In this document: piece by piece, positions 13,411-15,541 of the stretch
Numbering within the stretch: the stretch's first letter is position 1
How the letters are laid out: every line of letters starts with the position of its first letter
Source of the DNA: Prevotella sp. UBA6387
GTDB lineage: Bacteria; Bacteroidota; Bacteroidia; Bacteroidales; Bacteroidaceae
Length of the DNA stretch: 15,541 bases
Assembly (NCBI GenBank): GCA_002437565.1
Contig: DJQL01000142.1
Span: forward strand, 1,323 to 16,863
Direction: 5' to 3'
Notes under the pieces: model-generated
What the model was told of the DNA's origin: nothing
What the model saw: only the letters and a program-made list of their open reading frames with translations
Database searches by the model: none
Position numbers and translations under genes: made by a program

Positions 13411-15264
13411 ATGTCTGATGTTATCCAGCTCTTGCCCGACTCCGTAGCCAACCAGATCGCGGCCGGTGAGGTGATACAGCGACCTGCCAGTGTCATAAAG
13501 GAACTGGTGGAGAACGCCGTGGATGCCGGGGCGCGACATATCGACGTGTCGGTGGTCGATGCCGGGCGCACGTCAATACAAGTCATCGATGATGGCAAGG
13601 GAATGTCTGAGACCGATGCCAGGTTGGCTTTCGAGCGCCATGCCACTTCCAAGATACGTCACGCCGAAGACCTTTTCAACCTTCACACCATGGGGTTTCG
13701 TGGCGAGGCGTTGCCTTCCATCGTGGCGGTTTCGCAAGTGGAGCTTAAGACGCGCACTGCCGACGACACCTTGGGCACCGACATTTGCTTCTCGGGTTCC
13801 AAGGTGCTCTCGCAAGAGCCGTGCGCTTGCCAGCAGGGTGCCAACTTCAAGGTGGAGAACCTCTTTTTCAATGTACCGGCGCGCAGGAAGTTTCTCAAGT
13901 CCAACGCCACCGAGCTCAACCATGTCATTACGGCTTTCGAACGCATCGCATTGGTATATCCAGACATCGCTTTCACCCTTCATTCCAATGGGGCAGAACT
14001 TTACAACCTGCGCGCTGGCACGTTGAGGCAGCGCATTGTGGAAGTCTTCGGCAAGCGCATCAATGCCGACCTCCTGCCGTTGAGCGTGGAGACCTCGGTG
14101 TGTGGATTGTCGGGATTCGTGGGCAAGCCAGAGTCGGCCAAGAAGAAAGGCGTGAGGCAGTTTTTCTTCGTCAACGGCCGCTATATGCGCCATCCTTATT
14201 TTCACAAGGCGGTGCAGAGCGTCTACGAGCGCATGGTGCCGCAAGGCGAGCAAGTGCCTTATTTCATATATTTCGACATCAACCCCCACGATATAGACGT
14301 AAACATCCATCCCACGAAGACGGAGATAAAGTTTGAGAGCGAGCAAACGGTCTACCAGATTCTTCTCGCTGCCGTGCGCGACGCGGTGGGGACATTCAGT
14401 GGAGCTTCGGCCATAGAGTTCGACGTGGAGGGCAAGCCCGACATTCCTATGTTCCAGCCAGAGAACCAGTCTGCTGACTTCGCGATGCCTAAGGTCGACT
14501 TTGACCCTCAATACAATCCGTTCACGGCAACCAAGCATCATTCCTCGCCCAAGGCCGACTTGGGCATGGGCGTGACGGGTGCTAAAAACCTTGATGGGGA
14601 CATTGACTCGTCAACGGTGCTCGTCGGCCAGGACGACACTCATGAGCCCCCGGACACACTCTTCGCGGGGCCGGTTCAAGAGAGCGCCGCACAAGAGCTG
14701 GAAGACAAGGCTCCTGCCCATTATCAATACAAGGGCAAGTACATCATGACCGCGGTAAAGTCGGGCTTGATGGTTGTTGACCAGCATCGCGCCCATGTCC
14801 GTGTGCTCTACGAGGATTACCTCCGCAGGTTGTCAGCCCACAAGATGGCTTCGCAAAAGGTGCTGTTCCCACAGCAAGTGGAGCTCTCGCCCAAGGAGAT
14901 GGTCACTCTGGCCACCGTCAAGGATGTCTTTTCGGAGTTTGGCTTCGAGTTGTCGCCGTTGGGCGCGTCGTCTTATGGCATAAACGCCATTCCGGAGGGC
15001 TTGGAGGGAATGGACATCGCAAGCCTTTTGCACGATCTCCTTTCTGATGCCGACGCTGAGTCTCCATTGGCCAAGATCCACGAGAACATGGCTGCGTCGC
15101 TTGCCTCTGCCTCTGCCATTCCTTATGGCCAGGTGTTGTCCAACGAAGAGATGGAAGACCTCACCAACCGGCTTTTCCAGTGTTCCAATGTCAACTACAC
15201 CCCCGATGGCCATGCCACATTGTGCATAATCAAGCAAAAGGACATAGAAACCATGTTTGGCTGA
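13411..15264 (+). CDS. mutL: DNA mismatch repair protein MutL
   Basis: MutL couples mismatch recognition by MutS to strand removal. The 617-residue protein has the GHKL ATPase motifs: QIAAGEV and KELVENAVDAGA (Glu31, Asn35), IDDGKGM (59-65), RHATSKI (76-82) and GFRGEAL (95-101). The transducer domain shows FFFVNGRYMRHP. A variable linker (about 350-430) leads to the dimerisation domain. The endonuclease motif of most non-enteric MutLs, DQHA(x)2E(x)4E, reads DQHRAHVRVLYE here from Asp457. The usual CPHGRPT is replaced by TPDGHAT (597-603). The nuclease is thus probably absent. I chose the ATG at 13411, 4 bases after the preceding stop; the frame opens at 13291, but that part is a shadow of the ostA-like gene. 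It is the last gene before a terminator. Confidence 0.96.
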   Translation: MSDVIQLLPDSVANQIAAGEVIQRPASVIKELVENAVDAGARHIDVSVVDAGRTSIQVIDDGKGMSETDARLAFERHATSKIRHAEDLFNLHTMGFRGEALPSIVAVSQVELKTRTADDTLGTDICFSGSKVLSQEPCACQQGANFKVENLFFNVPARRKFLKSNATELNHVITAFERIALVYPDIAFTLHSNGAELYNLRAGTLRQRIVEVFGKRINADLLPLSVETSVCGLSGFVGKPESAKKKGVRQFFFVNGRYMRHPYFHKAVQSVYERMVPQGEQVPYFIYFDINPHDIDVNIHPTKTEIKFESEQTVYQILLAAVRDAVGTFSGASAIEFDVEGKPDIPMFQPENQSADFAMPKVDFDPQYNPFTATKHHSSPKADLGMGVTGAKNLDGDIDSSTVLVGQDDTHEPPDTLFAGPVQESAAQELEDKAPAHYQYKGKYIMTAVKSGLMVVDQHRAHVRVLYEDYLRRLSAHKMASQKVLFPQQVELSPKEMVTLATVKDVFSEFGFELSPLGASSYGINAIPEGLEGMDIASLLHDLLSDADAESPLAKIHENMAASLASASAIPYGQVLSNEEMEDLTNRLFQCSNVNYTPDGHATLCIIKQKDIETMFG

Positions 15265-15478
15265 TTATATGATATGCTTTATGATATACGTGCGCGACCG
15301 CATCTTTCCAGGATATGGTCGCGCACGTTTTTTTGCATTTTCTTTTAGCCTTCTCCTTGCGGTAAGGAGTGTTCTTGCCCATCACTATGCTGTCGGCAAT
15401 GATGACAAAGCCTCTCGCGCATACTTCGTACACCTTTATCTGGTTGTAGTTGCCCACAGAGGCATACAGGGTAATCAA
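15230..15478 (-). CDS. Doubtful small hypothetical ORF, possibly a broken gene
   Basis: The frame encodes 82 residues from a TTG. Its first 48 or so look protein-like (LYASVGNYNQIKVYEV, ARGFVIIADSIV, then a basic RKEKAKRKCKK), while the remainder crosses the mutL terminator antisense and overlaps the mutL 3' end, so it is unlikely to be genuine. Two codons before the TTG there is ATG TAA (15487-15482 on the minus strand), so a gene starting at that ATG is stopped at codon 2. A run of seven A in the same strand (15334-15328) could also mark a frameshift. I recognise no family. It may be chance, a TTG-initiated gene or a decayed remnant. Confidence 0.22.
   Translation of the reverse strand: MITLYASVGNYNQIKVYEVCARGFVIIADSIVMGKNTPYRKEKAKRKCKKTCATISWKDAVAHVYHKAYHIISQTWFLCPFA
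15288..15334 (+). terminator. Rho-independent terminator after mutL
   Basis: ACGTGCGCGACC (15288-15299) pairs perfectly with GGTCGCGCACGT (15317-15328) around a rather large 17-base loop. Seven T follow (15328-15334). It lies 23 bases past the mutL stop and closes the guaB-mutL cluster. Confidence 0.9.
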
Positions 15479-15541
15479 TCTTTACATATCGTCTTCTGAG
15501 AGTCGCTTGTTTCAAAAAAGATTGCCGTTGGCTCGAAACAA

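Noticed and set aside
15268..15287. Direct repeat TATGATAT, two copies 4 bases apart after mutL
   Set aside because: Two short A/T-rich copies in a non-coding stretch are expected by chance and match no known site.

Overview
The window is an ordinary-looking chromosomal segment from a Bacteroidota bacterium, most like Prevotella or a close relative. Three things point there. The promoters carry the Bacteroidota TAnnTTTG -7 box rather than the proteobacterial -10 box. The trigger factor, ClpX, RecQ with its C-terminal extension, and OstA-like protein read like the Bacteroidota forms. The gene neighbourhood (tig-clpP-clpX-recQ, then guaB, a SurA-like isomerase, an OstA-like protein and mutL) also fits. 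No transposases, phage genes, CRISPR arrays, tRNAs or rRNAs were found. I see no defence island or obviously new multi-gene system; the interest lies in details of known genes.

Layout. Positions 1-1515 (minus strand) hold an Mla-type phospholipid transporter: permease mlaE, then ATPase mlaF, which overlaps it by 4 bases and runs off the left edge. Divergent from it, lptB (1680-2588) encodes the ATPase for lipopolysaccharide export. The short gap between them holds a -7 box for each direction. A proteostasis block follows: tig (2748-4109) ends in a strong terminator, then clpP and clpX (4376-6277) abut with no gap behind a good promoter and a leader of about 115 bases. recQ (6309-8531) follows 31 bases later and ends in a 13-bp perfect terminator stem. 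The last block, guaB, surA-like, ostA-like and mutL (8710-15264), is packed with gaps of 3 to 4 bases or a short overlap and ends in a 12-bp terminator stem, so it looks like one transcript. The right edge (15265-15541) holds only that terminator and a doubtful minus-strand reading frame.

How the genes fit together. Two blocks serve the outer membrane: Mla moves phospholipids, while LptB and the OstA-like protein belong to lipopolysaccharide export, and the SurA-like isomerase probably folds outer-membrane proteins. Trigger factor, ClpP and ClpX handle folding and degradation in the cytoplasm. RecQ and MutL maintain DNA, and GuaB commits purines to GMP.

Best leads. ClpP has Asn where the catalytic Asp of the Ser-His-Asp triad should be. 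A 9-bp inverted repeat precisely brackets the guaB -7 box and could be an operator. The SurA-like protein has two parvulin domains that have each lost a different half of the active-site signature. A possible small gene at the right edge has a stop at codon 2.
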